From the NCBI GenBank assembly GCA_022425805.1, contig JAKMEQ010000093.1, positions 1-45,116 of the forward strand: a stretch of 45,116 bases of DNA. The letters are read 5' to 3'. The position numbers and the translations under genes are program-made. Positions 23,354 through 32,957 of this stretch are shown piece by piece. The notes below the pieces were generated by a model. It saw only the letters and a program-made list of their open reading frames with translations. It ran no database searches and was not told where the DNA came from. This DNA comes from Acidimicrobiales bacterium (GTDB lineage Bacteria; Actinomycetota; Acidimicrobiia; Acidimicrobiales; UBA8592). Within the stretch, counting starts at the first letter, position 1. Each line of letters begins with the position of its first letter.

Positions 23354-24457
23354 CTATTCGCGTCGAATAGCCAAAATAGCAACATCATCCTCCATCGCTT
23401 CCCGCGAAAAATCGCGGGCAGACTCTAAAAGAGTTTTAGTTAGGACGTCCGGTGAGACCCCCGGATCTCGTGTTATGTGCTGGGCTATTCTATCTTCTCC
23501 AAAAAGGTCTTCACCGTTGCGGACTTCTGCTAGCCCATCCGTGTACATGAGAATCATGTCGCCCGCCTCAAGAGGTATTTCACGGCTGATGTATGTCGCA
23601 GTGGGATTCAACATAAGCAACGGGCCAGTTGCCGTTAATGAACGGACTTCTCGTTGGTGCCAAAGAAATGCTGCTGGGTGGCCAGCACTGGCGAATCGCA
23701 AAGTACCTGCTTCTGTATCGAATACGACCACGACGAGAGAAATAAACTCCTCTAGTCGCTCACCACCAGCCATCTGAGAATTGAGCTCCTCTAAGGCTTG
23801 GGCAGGATCGCGGAACCGTTCAAGAAAAACTCGCAGTAAGTATTTTGCCTGAAAGGCTGTGATGCTCGATTCGATACCATGCCCGGCAACATCACCAACC
23901 ACTGCGACTAGGCGGGAATCAGATACCTTATACAAATCAAAAAAATCACCTGCCATTAGCCCTGTTCCTGCTTGGTAGATTCTTCCTACATCGAAGCCGG
24001 GAAAATTTGGAAGTTCGTCCGGAGCGAGTCGGCTCGCCCATGCACGCGGAGCCAGTGTTTCTTGATTGAGAGCTTCTTCAGCTCTTTTTTCCATCTCAAA
24101 ACGCTCACCGCTCAATCGTGCTTCGCGTACCGCATTCCGGTTGTACAACAGCGAGAAGATGGCTGGAATAGCTAACAAGGAAAAAAGCGGTACAGCGGAA
24201 ATCGAATTAGTGAACGCTACAACAAGCGATGCCATAGCGATGAGCACATAGGTCATTACTGCATGCAACTCCCGCCGGTAATCTCCACGAGTTAATGCTA
24301 TGGCCTTCCGCTGGGCGACAGAATCAAGTTCTTTGAGATCACGTAGTTGGGCTTCAAGGCGCGTTAGGAGACGAAGCCTGAGACGAGCTGACCGGCTCCA
24401 AGCATAAGCCGCTCCGACCGCTAGGAAAGCTAACGCCAGCAAAAAGGGAGATTCCAT
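23354..24457 (-). CDS. Membrane-anchored PP2C/SpoIIE-type serine phosphatase
   Basis: A 367-aa protein with three predicted membrane helices (about residues 5-20, 66-84 and 88-106) and a C-terminal SpoIIE/RsbU phosphatase domain. Metal-binding motifs are visible: AGDFFDLY, VVGDVAGHGIESS, FASAGHPAAFLWH, LYTDGLAEVRN and EDDVAILAIRR. Such enzymes dephosphorylate anti-sigma antagonists or similar regulators. The region between the helices and the catalytic domain is probably a coiled linker; no GAF or PAS sensor domain is present. It lies downstream of der on the same strand with a 110-bp gap. The partner proteins are not in this window. Confidence 0.9.
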   Translation of the reverse strand: MESPFLLALAFLAVGAAYAWSRSARLRLRLLTRLEAQLRDLKELDSVAQRKAIALTRGDYRRELHAVMTYVLIAMASLVVAFTNSISAVPLFSLLAIPAIFSLLYNRNAVREARLSGERFEMEKRAEEALNQETLAPRAWASRLAPDELPNFPGFDVGRIYQAGTGLMAGDFFDLYKVSDSRLVAVVGDVAGHGIESSITAFQAKYLLRVFLERFRDPAQALEELNSQMAGGERLEEFISLVVVVFDTEAGTLRFASAGHPAAFLWHQREVRSLTATGPLLMLNPTATYISREIPLEAGDMILMYTDGLAEVRNGEDLFGEDRIAQHITRDPGVSPDVLTKTLLESARDFSREAMEDDVAILAIRRE

Positions 24458-24567
24458 GACAACTCAAGCGTAGCGTCCGAAAACTCACCGCACCGCTTTC
24501 ACAGGCTTACCAATAAGAATTTTCTCAACTTTTTTGCATAGTTGCAGGTCAAAGTACTTTCAGTTAG

Positions 24568-25893
24568 CTAATCATTTCTATTGCGAACTCGGATTTTGAT
24601 AGGTACAGACCCTAAATCGAGGTGTTCACGAAGCTGATTTTCTAGATACCGGACATAAGTGCGATGGATCTTTCTATTCACGAAGAACGTAAATGTCGGC
24701 GGTTCAGTCGATCCCTGCGTTGCATAGAGGACACGGGCTCCGCCTGGGGCAGGGTGGGCAACTTGGGCCCGGTTGATAATCAGGTTTACTTCACGGGTTG
24801 GTATGCGACGATGATACCCAGAAATAGTTTCAGACAAAATAGGAAACAAGCGGTGGATACCTTTTCCAGAGAGAGCGGTTATTTTCAGAACTGGCGGGTT
24901 AGCAAGAAAGCCAAGCTTTACTTCAACCTGGTCAACTAGAAAGTCCCGTTCATCTGCATCGACTAGTTCCCATTTGTTGAGAACAACGACGATCGGACAT
25001 CCTGCTCCATCAATACGTTCCGAGAGCCGCTGGTCTTGATGAGTCACACCGATTGTCGAATCTATGACAAGGAGAGCGATGTCTGCCTTATCGATCGCAT
25101 TGAGGGCACGAACAAGCGAGTAGAACTCTGTATCTTCAGTAATTCGGGCTTTACGCCGCATCCCCGCTGTATCAACAAATCGAATAGGCCCTAGTTCAGT
25201 TTCAACAATCGTATCGATGGCATCACGTGTCGTTCCCGCCTCATCATGGACTACGGAACGTTCATCACCGATAAGCTTGTTGAAAAGGGTTGATTTCCCA
25301 ACATTCGGTCGACCAACAATAGCAACACCGATACTTTTTTCGCTCTCTTCAACTTTCTCTGGTTCATTTATTTGAGATTCTATAACATCCGGAAGGTTAT
25401 TTATAACTATGTCAAGGAGGTTAGCGGTTCCTCTTCCATGTAGAGCTGAAACAGGGTTGGGCTCACCCAAACCTAGAGACATAAAATCCCACATCGATGT
25501 TTCATGGGAAGGGTCATCAACCTTATTTACTACTACATAGGTGGGATTCGACCGCACGCGAAGTATCTCTGCAATTAATGAATCTTCGGTAGTGATACCG
25601 ACACGAACATCAACAACAAAGAGGACCAGGTCTGCTTCTCGGATGGCTCGCTCCGACTGCTCGGTGATCTTGTTATCAAGGCCAACATCGTCTTTGCTCT
25701 TCGGCAGCCATCCTCCAGTATCGACGAGTATGAAATCTCTGCCCGCCCACTGAACCTGAAAGTCATTTCGGTCACGAGTAACTCCTGGTTTTTCCTCAAC
25801 AATAGCTTGACGGCCACCAAGAATACGGTTCACGAGTGTCGACTTTCCAACATTTGGCCGCCCAACAACTGCTACGACTGGAGTGCCGGTCAT
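24568..25893 (-). CDS. der: Ribosome-associated GTPase Der (EngA)
   Basis: A 441-aa double-GTPase needed for 50S ribosomal subunit maturation. Both G domains are intact: the first G1 motif GRPNVGKST is at residues 11-19, with VDTGGW and NKVD; the second GRPNVGKST is near residue 193, with VDTAGMRRKARI and NKWELVD. The C-terminal KH-like domain ends in SVPIKIRVRNRN. Length is normal. In some actinobacteria Cmk is fused to Der; here Cmk is fused to AroA instead. The ATG overlaps the last 4 nt of the upstream radical SAM gene, so they are translationally coupled. Confidence 0.97.
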   Translation of the reverse strand: MTGTPVVAVVGRPNVGKSTLVNRILGGRQAIVEEKPGVTRDRNDFQVQWAGRDFILVDTGGWLPKSKDDVGLDNKITEQSERAIREADLVLFVVDVRVGITTEDSLIAEILRVRSNPTYVVVNKVDDPSHETSMWDFMSLGLGEPNPVSALHGRGTANLLDIVINNLPDVIESQINEPEKVEESEKSIGVAIVGRPNVGKSTLFNKLIGDERSVVHDEAGTTRDAIDTIVETELGPIRFVDTAGMRRKARITEDTEFYSLVRALNAIDKADIALLVIDSTIGVTHQDQRLSERIDGAGCPIVVVLNKWELVDADERDFLVDQVEVKLGFLANPPVLKITALSGKGIHRLFPILSETISGYHRRIPTREVNLIINRAQVAHPAPGGARVLYATQGSTEPPTFTFFVNRKIHRTYVRYLENQLREHLDLGSVPIKIRVRNRND

Positions 25894-27254
25894 TGCCCGA
25901 CTCCTAACGCTTGCCGGAGTGCTATCCCATCAGTTGGGATCACCTCTACTTCACGTGGGAGTTCTTCCGGCACCATCCCATCAAGGAATCTCCCTTCGGA
26001 CAAGCACACATCTGGAAGTAGGTACCGGTCATTATTGGGTTCCCTAGCTAAAGCTCGTGCTATGTCTTCACCCACCATCAATCCAGCGACAGCAACGTTG
26101 CCACCGAAAAACGTATTAGTTACTGGAATCACTCGAATATCGGAACGTTCTAATTCTTTAATGAGCGGTTCGAGAGTCTTTGCTCCGTACTCTCCGGTGA
26201 GGATACCAACATTTCCTGCCCGTCTTTTTCGTAATTCAACCGCAACTGGAGAAACCCGTTCAGCTCGATACCCTTCTGCCGGAGCACCATCGACCCAGGC
26301 AAAAAACCCTGCAGATGGGTTTGTTGCTTCACTAGCTCTGCCGTGAAACTCCTGTTCAAATGTGCGGTAAATACCAACGCCATCTTCGTACATACCAAAC
26401 CCTTCATATTCATCCACTGTGGGGAAGGGACGATCAGTAAGGAGATAATATTCATCAGCGGCATGAACAATTCGGCGTCCGGTAAATTCAAGGAAGACTT
26501 TTTGCCACCTTTCAACAAGTTCTATTACGAAGTTTGATTCCTCCGAGGAATGGGGACGCATCCGCGGTTCGTTCGAGTGTTTACTTACGCCGAGGGGAAC
26601 TATACAGAGTGAAGTCAGAGACCTGTACTGTTCGAAGACAGTACAGAGGGTGTCATCCAGTACAGCTCCATCGTTGATTCCGGGGCAGACAACGATTTGC
26701 CCGTGCACTTCAATGCCGTGGCTTAGAAGTGCTTTGAGCCATCTAAGGCTGGGTCCCGCTCTCCTATTTCTTAACATCTCGTTACGAATATCGGGGTCAG
26801 TTGCATGAATGCTCACATTCAAGGGTGAAAGCCCCTCAGTCACTACCCGTTCTAAGTCCGCTTCAGTAAATCGAGTAAGAGTTGTAAAGTTTCCATAGAG
26901 AAAAGAAAGCCTAAAATCATCATCTTTGACGTAAAGGCTTTTCCGCATACCCGGTGGTAGCTGATATATGAAGCAGAATTCACAGTGATTATCGCACGTT
27001 CGAATTTGATCGAAAAGGGCAGAGTGAACGTGTACCCCTAACGGTTCACCGGGATGTTTCGAAATATTTACATCGAAGGGAAGTCCACCTCGCCGTACTT
27101 CGATGTCAAGATTTTCTTCATCAGTGAGAAGCTGGTATTGAATGACGTCACGAGGTTTCTCACCATTGAGTGACAACAGCTCATCATCAACAATTATCCC
27201 AGCCTTATCAGCTGGCGATCCTGATACAACACTTACTACACGGGGGGAAGACAT
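25890..27254 (-). CDS. PDZ/radical SAM protein of the DUF512 family
   Basis: A 454-aa protein. Residues 1-65 form a PDZ-like domain (VVSGSPADKAGIIVDDELLSLNG). The radical SAM motif C-x3-C-x2-C is Cys87, Cys91 and Cys94 (TCDNHCEFCFIYQLP). The C-terminal DUF512 segment includes VPLGVSKHSNEPRMRPHS and, near the end, NTFFGGNVAVAGLMVGEDI. DUF512 proteins are widespread next to der, and their reaction is not known. The gene overlaps der by 4 nt, which agrees with that conserved pairing. ATG 27254 has only a weak ribosome binding site. It is divergent from ispH. Confidence 0.9.
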   Translation of the reverse strand: MSSPRVVSVVSGSPADKAGIIVDDELLSLNGEKPRDVIQYQLLTDEENLDIEVRRGGLPFDVNISKHPGEPLGVHVHSALFDQIRTCDNHCEFCFIYQLPPGMRKSLYVKDDDFRLSFLYGNFTTLTRFTEADLERVVTEGLSPLNVSIHATDPDIRNEMLRNRRAGPSLRWLKALLSHGIEVHGQIVVCPGINDGAVLDDTLCTVFEQYRSLTSLCIVPLGVSKHSNEPRMRPHSSEESNFVIELVERWQKVFLEFTGRRIVHAADEYYLLTDRPFPTVDEYEGFGMYEDGVGIYRTFEQEFHGRASEATNPSAGFFAWVDGAPAEGYRAERVSPVAVELRKRRAGNVGILTGEYGAKTLEPLIKELERSDIRVIPVTNTFFGGNVAVAGLMVGEDIARALAREPNNDRYLLPDVCLSEGRFLDGMVPEELPREVEVIPTDGIALRQALGVGQ

Positions 27255-27373
27255 ACACTCTAGGTTATTACCGAACCCTGAACAACGGTGGGAAACGAAG
27301 AAGATGGTAAAGAAATCTCAGATCTGAGCTATTGAACTGTCCCGAAACGCATTTTGTCCGCCACACTGGAAGA

Positions 27374-28402
27374 ATGGCCATAGATAAGGTTCTTCTTGCC
27401 TCTCCTCGGGGGTTCTGTGCAGGTGTCGAAATGGCGATCAAAGCATTGACTTGGATGGTTAGAGCATTTCCCGCTCCGGTATTCTGTTATCACGAAATCG
27501 TCCACAACAAAGTAGTAGTTGAAAGGTTTGAGGCTTTAGGTGTTGTCTTCGTTGATGATATTTTGGATGTTCCTCGGGGTTACCCCGTGATGTTGAGTGC
27601 CCATGGGTCAGCTCCAGAGGTAGTTTCTTCTGCTCAGACTCATAGTAATTTTGTGGTTGACGCAGTATGCCCTTTAGTTACCAAAGTCCATCATGAGGTG
27701 AAAGTACGGGTGAAGAAAGGACATAATATAATTTATGTTGGCCATGAAGGACACGAAGAAGCGGTTGGGACCATGGCAGTTGCCCCTGATTCAACCCATA
27801 TCGTCGAATCAGGGACTTCTGTAGAGAATCTACCAGACTTTGACGGACCGGTATCCCTACTGGCGCAAACGACATTGAGCCACCGAGACTGGGAATCAAT
27901 TTTGGAAGCCGCGCAGAGGCGATTCCCTTCTCTTTCTACACCGGGTAGAAGTGACCTGTGTTTTGCAACAACAAATCGTCAAGGAGCACTGATGTTCATT
28001 GCCGAACGTTGCGACAGCGTAATAGTGATTGGCTCTGCGAACTCTTCGAACACAAGAGCTCTCGAACGATTAGCGGGAGAAGTTGGATGTAAGCAAGTAT
28101 TTCGAATCAACCATGCTTCAGAAATTCCCTACGGACTCACCGGAACAGTGGGAGTGACTGCTGGCGCCTCCGCACCTGAAGAACTCGTAAACACCGTCAT
28201 TGAAAAACTTAATCCCAGAAGTGGAGTAGAAGAACTTCGTTTCGTTGTTGAAGAGGAATATTTTCCGCCCCCTAGAGAACTCCGACCTCTCATTCATGCC
28301 ATCGGTTTTTTTGCGAAATTGGGTCTAATCGATAGCCTCAATGGTTCTAGTTCAGACGATCGTTCGATTGAAGCGTCCGAAGTCCTTACGACACTTCAGT
28401 AA
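27374..28402 (+). CDS. ispH: 4-hydroxy-3-methylbut-2-enyl diphosphate reductase (IspH)
   Basis: A 342-aa enzyme that makes IPP and DMAPP in the last step of the MEP isoprenoid pathway. The three iron-sulfur ligands are Cys15 (PRGFCAGV), Cys99 (VDAVCPLVTKVH) and Cys196 (SDLCFATTNRQ). Substrate-binding His residues (EIVHN, SAHG, GHEGHEEAVGT) and SANSSNT, GASAPE are present. I chose ATG 27374, preceded by GGAAG; a TTG at 27332 would add 14 residues not expected in the family. It is flanked by convergent plsC and divergent DUF512. Confidence 0.96.
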   Translation: MAIDKVLLASPRGFCAGVEMAIKALTWMVRAFPAPVFCYHEIVHNKVVVERFEALGVVFVDDILDVPRGYPVMLSAHGSAPEVVSSAQTHSNFVVDAVCPLVTKVHHEVKVRVKKGHNIIYVGHEGHEEAVGTMAVAPDSTHIVESGTSVENLPDFDGPVSLLAQTTLSHRDWESILEAAQRRFPSLSTPGRSDLCFATTNRQGALMFIAERCDSVIVIGSANSSNTRALERLAGEVGCKQVFRINHASEIPYGLTGTVGVTAGASAPEELVNTVIEKLNPRSGVEELRFVVEEEYFPPPRELRPLIHAIGFFAKLGLIDSLNGSSSDDRSIEASEVLTTLQ

Positions 28403-28406
28403 GAAT

Positions 28407-29123
28407 TTATTCGCTCTCATTTGGTGATCCAGCTTCACTCTGAGCCTGATCGAATAAATCTTGAAGAATGCCTCGTAACGTTTCGGAATACTCACGTAAC
28501 TCGCTACGCGTCACTCTTTTTTTGCCAGGTGCTGGCTCGGGTGGAGGGACTAAATCCCCATAAAGCACTACGATTCTGCGCGGCATTGGAAAGATCTTTC
28601 CTTTGGGCATAGCTCGTTGTGAGCCTCCAATTCCAACAGGGAGAATAGGGGTTTGTGCTCTTGCCGCCAACCAAGATGCACCATCGAGTACGGGGAACAC
28701 TTCAGGCCCTGCTTTTCTCTCCCCTTCTGGAAACACTACCAATGCTTGCTCACTCAGAAGCGAATTCATAGAAGCATCGAGAACACGCTTATCTGCAGTC
28801 GATGTTCGGTCCAGTGGTATAGCGCCCATACCAGGTAACGCCCAGGCCGCGAACCTTTTTTCGAATAAGGATCCCTTCGCAATGTAATGGACTTTTCGAC
28901 GGCATAAACCACCTACTAATGGAGCGTCAAGATTTGAACGGTGTATCGGTGCGATAATTACTCGACCTTTTTTTGGTAATGCCTTTACATTCTTTACGTA
29001 AGCGCGAAAGTACAGGAAGAAGAAGAATTTCGCCGTGTACTTCGTGATCACATAAAGAATTATCGTTAAGAAAGGCGGCCTGTCATGTATTGATTTTCTT
29101 GCACCTTCAAAAGCTGTACTCAT
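28407..29123 (-). CDS. plsC: 1-acyl-sn-glycerol-3-phosphate acyltransferase (PlsC-like)
   Basis: A 238-aa membrane-associated acyltransferase of phospholipid synthesis. The catalytic H-x4-D is HRSNLDAP near residues 61-66, and the second substrate motif is VVFPEGERKAG. A hydrophobic segment with many Phe and Tyr residues (about 20-42) anchors it. The tail after 200 is charged and probably disordered. Its ATG overlaps the aroA::cmk stop by 4 nt. In many actinobacteria a plsC-type gene follows cmk, so the position fits. Confidence 0.92.
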   Translation of the reverse strand: MSTAFEGARKSIHDRPPFLTIILYVITKYTAKFFFFLYFRAYVKNVKALPKKGRVIIAPIHRSNLDAPLVGGLCRRKVHYIAKGSLFEKRFAAWALPGMGAIPLDRTSTADKRVLDASMNSLLSEQALVVFPEGERKAGPEVFPVLDGASWLAARAQTPILPVGIGGSQRAMPKGKIFPMPRRIVVLYGDLVPPPEPAPGKKRVTRSELREYSETLRGILQDLFDQAQSEAGSPNESE

Positions 29124-31030
29124 CGAAACAATTTCTGGATGAAGTCAGATGTCTCTTCAATCGTCTTCCCAGTGGTATCGATGATGATAGCTTCACTGTC
29201 CGCAACGAGGGGAGAATCGATCCTAGTACTATCTTTCGCATCTCTTCCAAGTATTTCTTTAGTAATATCTTCAATCGTCCTACCAGACTCCAAACTTCGC
29301 CTTTTGGCCCGTTCTTCAGGTGTTGCTGTGACATAGACTTTTAGACGAGCATTAGGGAAAACCACAGATCCTATATCGCGCCCTTCTAGCACTCCCCCTC
29401 CACGTGCACGAGCCCATGCACGTTGACGTCGACGCATCACTGCCCGCACACCAGGATTTGCTGAGACTTCACTAACAGCCGCATTCACATCCGTACCGCG
29501 AATTATTTTGGTCATATTCTCACCATCAACAAAAATCTTATCCCCATCGAATTCGATTAAAATTCTTTCAGCTATCTCCGCGACAGCATTCTTGTCCCCT
29601 AGGTCAGTTCCAGACTTAATCGTTACCGCTGCCACGCTTCGGTACATGGCGCCTGTATCCAAGTATTCAAGTTCTAGTTGTTTAGCAAGATATTTGGCAA
29701 GGGTTGATTTTCCAGAACCTGCCGGCCCATCTATAGCTAGTAGAGACAAGTTGCCATCTCCACGCATCCGAATTTGATCTAGCACCTCATAGAACTCTGG
29801 AAATGTTTTTTCTACACATTGATGTGGGTGAACTATAACTCCAGAAGTGAATAAGCCCATTATGGAAAAAGACATCGCTATCCGATGGTCGTCATAACTA
29901 TTGACTATTCCGCCTTGAGGTGTCCCCGGATACACAATTAGGCCTGTATCTACCTTTTTAGCTTGAATCCCAAGGTTCGAGAGTTCAGTTATCAGAGCAC
30001 TAATCCTGTCGGATTCTTTATTAGATATAAAGGCAACATCTCGTATCGTAACTGGCCCCGTTGCGAACGGGGCTATAGCGGCCAGAGTTGGTACTGTGTC
30101 AGAGATTAAAGACATCGAGACGTCAACCCCACTGAGTTCATCCGGTCCGCAAACAGTGAGGGAATCATCAGATCGAATCACTTTTGCACCCATTTTTTCA
30201 AGAATATCGAGGAAATGAACGTCCCCTTGGATTGAGAATGACCCAAGTCCTTCAACACCGATTTTCCCGCCTGAAACCGCTGCAGCTGCGAAAAAATATG
30301 ATGCTGCCGAAGCATCAGGTTCTACCTGATACTCCGTTGCAACATAACCTCCGATGGGAGTCGAATATTGTTGACCGGAGTGTTCAGTAACCCTGACACC
30401 AAATGCTTTCATGACTGCAAGAGTCATATCAACGTATGGAGTAGATACCAAATTTCCTTCAGTAACAATATGAAGTTCTTCCTTGAACAACGGAGCCGAT
30501 AGAAGCATGGCCGAAAGAAATTGACTCGAAGTCTCACCGCCTAAAGTTATTTCCCCTCCGCTTAATTGATCTCCATTTACTCGTACAGGAAATTGATAAG
30601 GAGCCTGAAGATATTCGATCTTGACTCCAAGAGATGTCATCGCATCAAAGAGTTCTCTGTGAGGTCGGCTTTTGATTTGCTGATCCCCATCAATAACAAC
30701 ATCAGAACCAACAAGCGCTGCAAGAGGTACACAAAATCTCGCCGTGGTTCCACTCTGATTTACCCAAAGCGTCTCATCTGGAGCTATGAGAGTACCTCCA
30801 CTGCCTTTAATGATCATCGTTGAAGAATCCGGATCGATCGTAATTCCTACTCCAAATTTTCGTAAACAGTCGACCATAGCGAAGGTGTCATCTGCAAAAA
30901 GCGCTCCTGAGAGTACAGATTCACCACTTGCAAGCGCTGCAGTTACAAGAGCACGATTCGTGATGCTTTTCGACCCAGGTAATACAAGTCGGATATCCGG
31001 GGGCTCTTCAAGTCGGTCAATAAGTAACAT
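29120..31030 (-). CDS. aroA-cmk: Fused EPSP synthase / cytidylate kinase (AroA-Cmk)
   Basis: A 636-aa fusion of two complete enzymes. Residues 1-421 are 5-enolpyruvylshikimate-3-phosphate synthase: LPGSKSITNRAL, QQIKSRPHRE, SQFLSAML, SDTVPTLAAIAPFA, NKESDRI and DDHRIAMS. Residues about 428-636 are cytidylate kinase: P-loop AIDGPAGSGKST, LDTGAMYRSV and LEGRDIGSVV. The linker MRGDGN is short. The first half catalyses step six of the shikimate pathway; the second phosphorylates CMP and dCMP. Neighbours are tyrA upstream (7-nt gap) and plsC downstream. Such fusions are known; separate translation of Cmk from an internal start cannot be excluded. Confidence 0.96.
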   Translation of the reverse strand: MLLIDRLEEPPDIRLVLPGSKSITNRALVTAALASGESVLSGALFADDTFAMVDCLRKFGVGITIDPDSSTMIIKGSGGTLIAPDETLWVNQSGTTARFCVPLAALVGSDVVIDGDQQIKSRPHRELFDAMTSLGVKIEYLQAPYQFPVRVNGDQLSGGEITLGGETSSQFLSAMLLSAPLFKEELHIVTEGNLVSTPYVDMTLAVMKAFGVRVTEHSGQQYSTPIGGYVATEYQVEPDASAASYFFAAAAVSGGKIGVEGLGSFSIQGDVHFLDILEKMGAKVIRSDDSLTVCGPDELSGVDVSMSLISDTVPTLAAIAPFATGPVTIRDVAFISNKESDRISALITELSNLGIQAKKVDTGLIVYPGTPQGGIVNSYDDHRIAMSFSIMGLFTSGVIVHPHQCVEKTFPEFYEVLDQIRMRGDGNLSLLAIDGPAGSGKSTLAKYLAKQLELEYLDTGAMYRSVAAVTIKSGTDLGDKNAVAEIAERILIEFDGDKIFVDGENMTKIIRGTDVNAAVSEVSANPGVRAVMRRRQRAWARARGGGVLEGRDIGSVVFPNARLKVYVTATPEERAKRRSLESGRTIEDITKEILGRDAKDSTRIDSPLVADSEAIIIDTTGKTIEETSDFIQKLFR

Positions 31031-31037
31031 TAACTAC

Positions 31038-32096
31038 CTATTCCATCGTTCTAATTGACGGTCGGTATCCGTTTGCCATAAGACCGCCAACTAGCCGCTC
31101 ACTTTTGTCGGAAGGGACGACCATGATAACGACACCCCGTTTCCCTTCGGAAGAATGTGCTATCTCGAGATCGTAAATATTTACGTCTATCTCTGTTGCT
31201 AGCCGCGTTAGGCTCGCTAGCTCACCAGGTTGGTCAAGGACTGGTATTCGGACAATATCAAGATCGATATCATGTGGAACCCCCGTCGGGAGGTTCACTC
31301 TAGCTATTCGGGCCTGTTGTAACTTTTCGAGAAGAGCATCTTTGTTTTTTCCTTGAATAATTTTTTGGGTTTCTTTGAGGGACGCAATAACTTCATCAAG
31401 TACTCCGATAATGGCATCCGCATTGTCCATACAGATATCAGGCCAGATACCTGGGTGCCCAGCAGCTATCCGAGTCATGTCACGGAAGCCCCCAGCAGCA
31501 AGGCGTAAAAGAGGTCGATGCTCTTGTGAATGGTTATCAGCAATACACATGAGGGCCCCCGCGGTCAAATGCGGAACATGCGAAACCACGGCGACAAGCT
31601 CATCATGGGAATCTGCATCTATCACTACGACGTCTGCTCCCAAATCCACAATGACTGCCCTTACCTGAGCAAAATGGTTGTCATCTGTTGCCGAGTTTGG
31701 AGTTAGAACCCATGCGGCTCCTCGAAATAGATCACCTCTCGCACCCTTAATCCCCTCTTGTTCACTCCCTGCCATAGGGTGCCCAGGGACGAATTGGGGG
31801 CTGTTTACCTTTTCGGCGATTAAACCTTTTACACTTCCAACGTCGGTTACTGTGGAGGCTCCCTCGTCGATAGCTTGGCGGACTGCATCCACCACTCCAC
31901 TCACGGGCGTAGCGACAAAAGCAATATCGACGTCTTTCATCGTGCCGATCTCATCCACTGCACCCAATTCCTTTGCGAGCAGTCTTTGTTCTTCGCTAAT
32001 ATCGTTTCCAACGACGAACCACCCTGCTTCTCGTAAAGCAATCCCAATAGAACCACCAATCAGCCCCAGTCCAATAATCCCTGCTTTTCCAGCCAC
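31038..32096 (-). CDS. tyrA: Prephenate dehydrogenase with C-terminal ACT domain
   Basis: A 352-aa enzyme of tyrosine synthesis. The dinucleotide fold begins GIIGLGLIGGSIG (residues 6-18). The catalytic segment includes VPGHPMAGSEQEGIKGA and SHVPHLTAGALM. Residues from about 275 form an ACT domain (PVLDQPGELASLTRLATEI), expected to bind tyrosine for feedback control. The start is GTG 32096 preceded by GAGGAG. Genes aroA::cmk and plsC follow within a few bases, a logical aromatic amino-acid pairing. A 104-bp gap to rluB may hold its promoter. Confidence 0.95.
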   Translation of the reverse strand: MAGKAGIIGLGLIGGSIGIALREAGWFVVGNDISEEQRLLAKELGAVDEIGTMKDVDIAFVATPVSGVVDAVRQAIDEGASTVTDVGSVKGLIAEKVNSPQFVPGHPMAGSEQEGIKGARGDLFRGAAWVLTPNSATDDNHFAQVRAVIVDLGADVVVIDADSHDELVAVVSHVPHLTAGALMCIADNHSQEHRPLLRLAAGGFRDMTRIAAGHPGIWPDICMDNADAIIGVLDEVIASLKETQKIIQGKNKDALLEKLQQARIARVNLPTGVPHDIDLDIVRIPVLDQPGELASLTRLATEIDVNIYDLEIAHSSEGKRGVVIMVVPSDKSERLVGGLMANGYRPSIRTME

Positions 32097-32200
32097 TACG
32101 GTCTCCTCAGTAAGAAAAAAGCGATGATCTTATCTATCGATCCTATGCTCACGCTTGCATATTAGTCCTGTTTGGAGAGATACTCGAGGTGTTTTCCTGA

Positions 32201-32953
32201 TCATTTCTCAGGATTCGCTTGAGTATTAGCATCTCGAACAATCGCATGTTCCAAGTCTCGTATTTCGTTCGCACTTAACGATCGCCACTCTCCAGTTCCT
32301 AATTTGCGATCAGTGATGCAACCTATCCGAGTACGAATGAGACGAAGGACTGGGTGTCCAACCTTTTCACACATCCTTCGTATCTGCCGATTTCGGCCTT
32401 CGTGAATCACAATCCGCAAAAGGCCAATATCAATTTGTGTAACCTTCGCAGGAGCAGTGATGCCATCTTCAAGATCAATCCCTTCTCGTAGAGATCGTAG
32501 ATTCCTTCGAGAGACTTCTCCCTCTACTGAAACGTAATATTCTTTCGCCACTCCAAACGATGGATGGGTCAGACGATACGTCAACTCACCATCATTAGTA
32601 AGAAGCAACAAACCTTCGCTTTCTCTATCTAAGCGCCCTACTGGGAATACACGTGGTTCTTCTGGTACGAGGTCAATAACGGTTTGTCGACCTTGGGGGT
32701 CATCAGCAGTTGATATGACTCCAACGGGCTTGTACAAAAGGTAATACACAAGGTCCGGCTTAATACTGACTGGGACATCATCTACCATCACAGAATCTTT
32801 GTTGATATCTACCCGCTGTCCAATTTGAGCCGTTCTACCATTCACGCTCACTCTTCTTTGCATAATTAGATCTTCGGATGCACGCCTACTGGCGATACCA
32901 AGCCGAGCCAACACCTTCTGAAGTTTTTCGGTATGGGGTTCTTGATCGGCCAC
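32201..32953 (-). CDS. rluB: Ribosomal large-subunit pseudouridine synthase (RluB/RsuA family)
   Basis: A 250-aa protein. An S4 RNA-binding domain occupies residues about 8-60 (KLQKVLARLGIASRRASEDLI). The catalytic domain has PVGVISTADDPQGRQTV and VGRLDRESEGLLLLTNDG, which includes the active-site Asp. The family segment EGRNRQIRRMCEKVGHPVLRLIR follows. It converts a uridine of 23S rRNA to pseudouridine. The start is GTG 32953, 4 nt after the scpB stop; the ribosome binding site is weak. The scpA-scpB-rluB order is standard in Gram-positive and actinobacterial genomes. Confidence 0.95.
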   Translation of the reverse strand: MADQEPHTEKLQKVLARLGIASRRASEDLIMQRRVSVNGRTAQIGQRVDINKDSVMVDDVPVSIKPDLVYYLLYKPVGVISTADDPQGRQTVIDLVPEEPRVFPVGRLDRESEGLLLLTNDGELTYRLTHPSFGVAKEYYVSVEGEVSRRNLRSLREGIDLEDGITAPAKVTQIDIGLLRIVIHEGRNRQIRRMCEKVGHPVLRLIRTRIGCITDRKLGTGEWRSLSANEIRDLEHAIVRDANTQANPEK

Positions 32954-32957
32954 TGGA

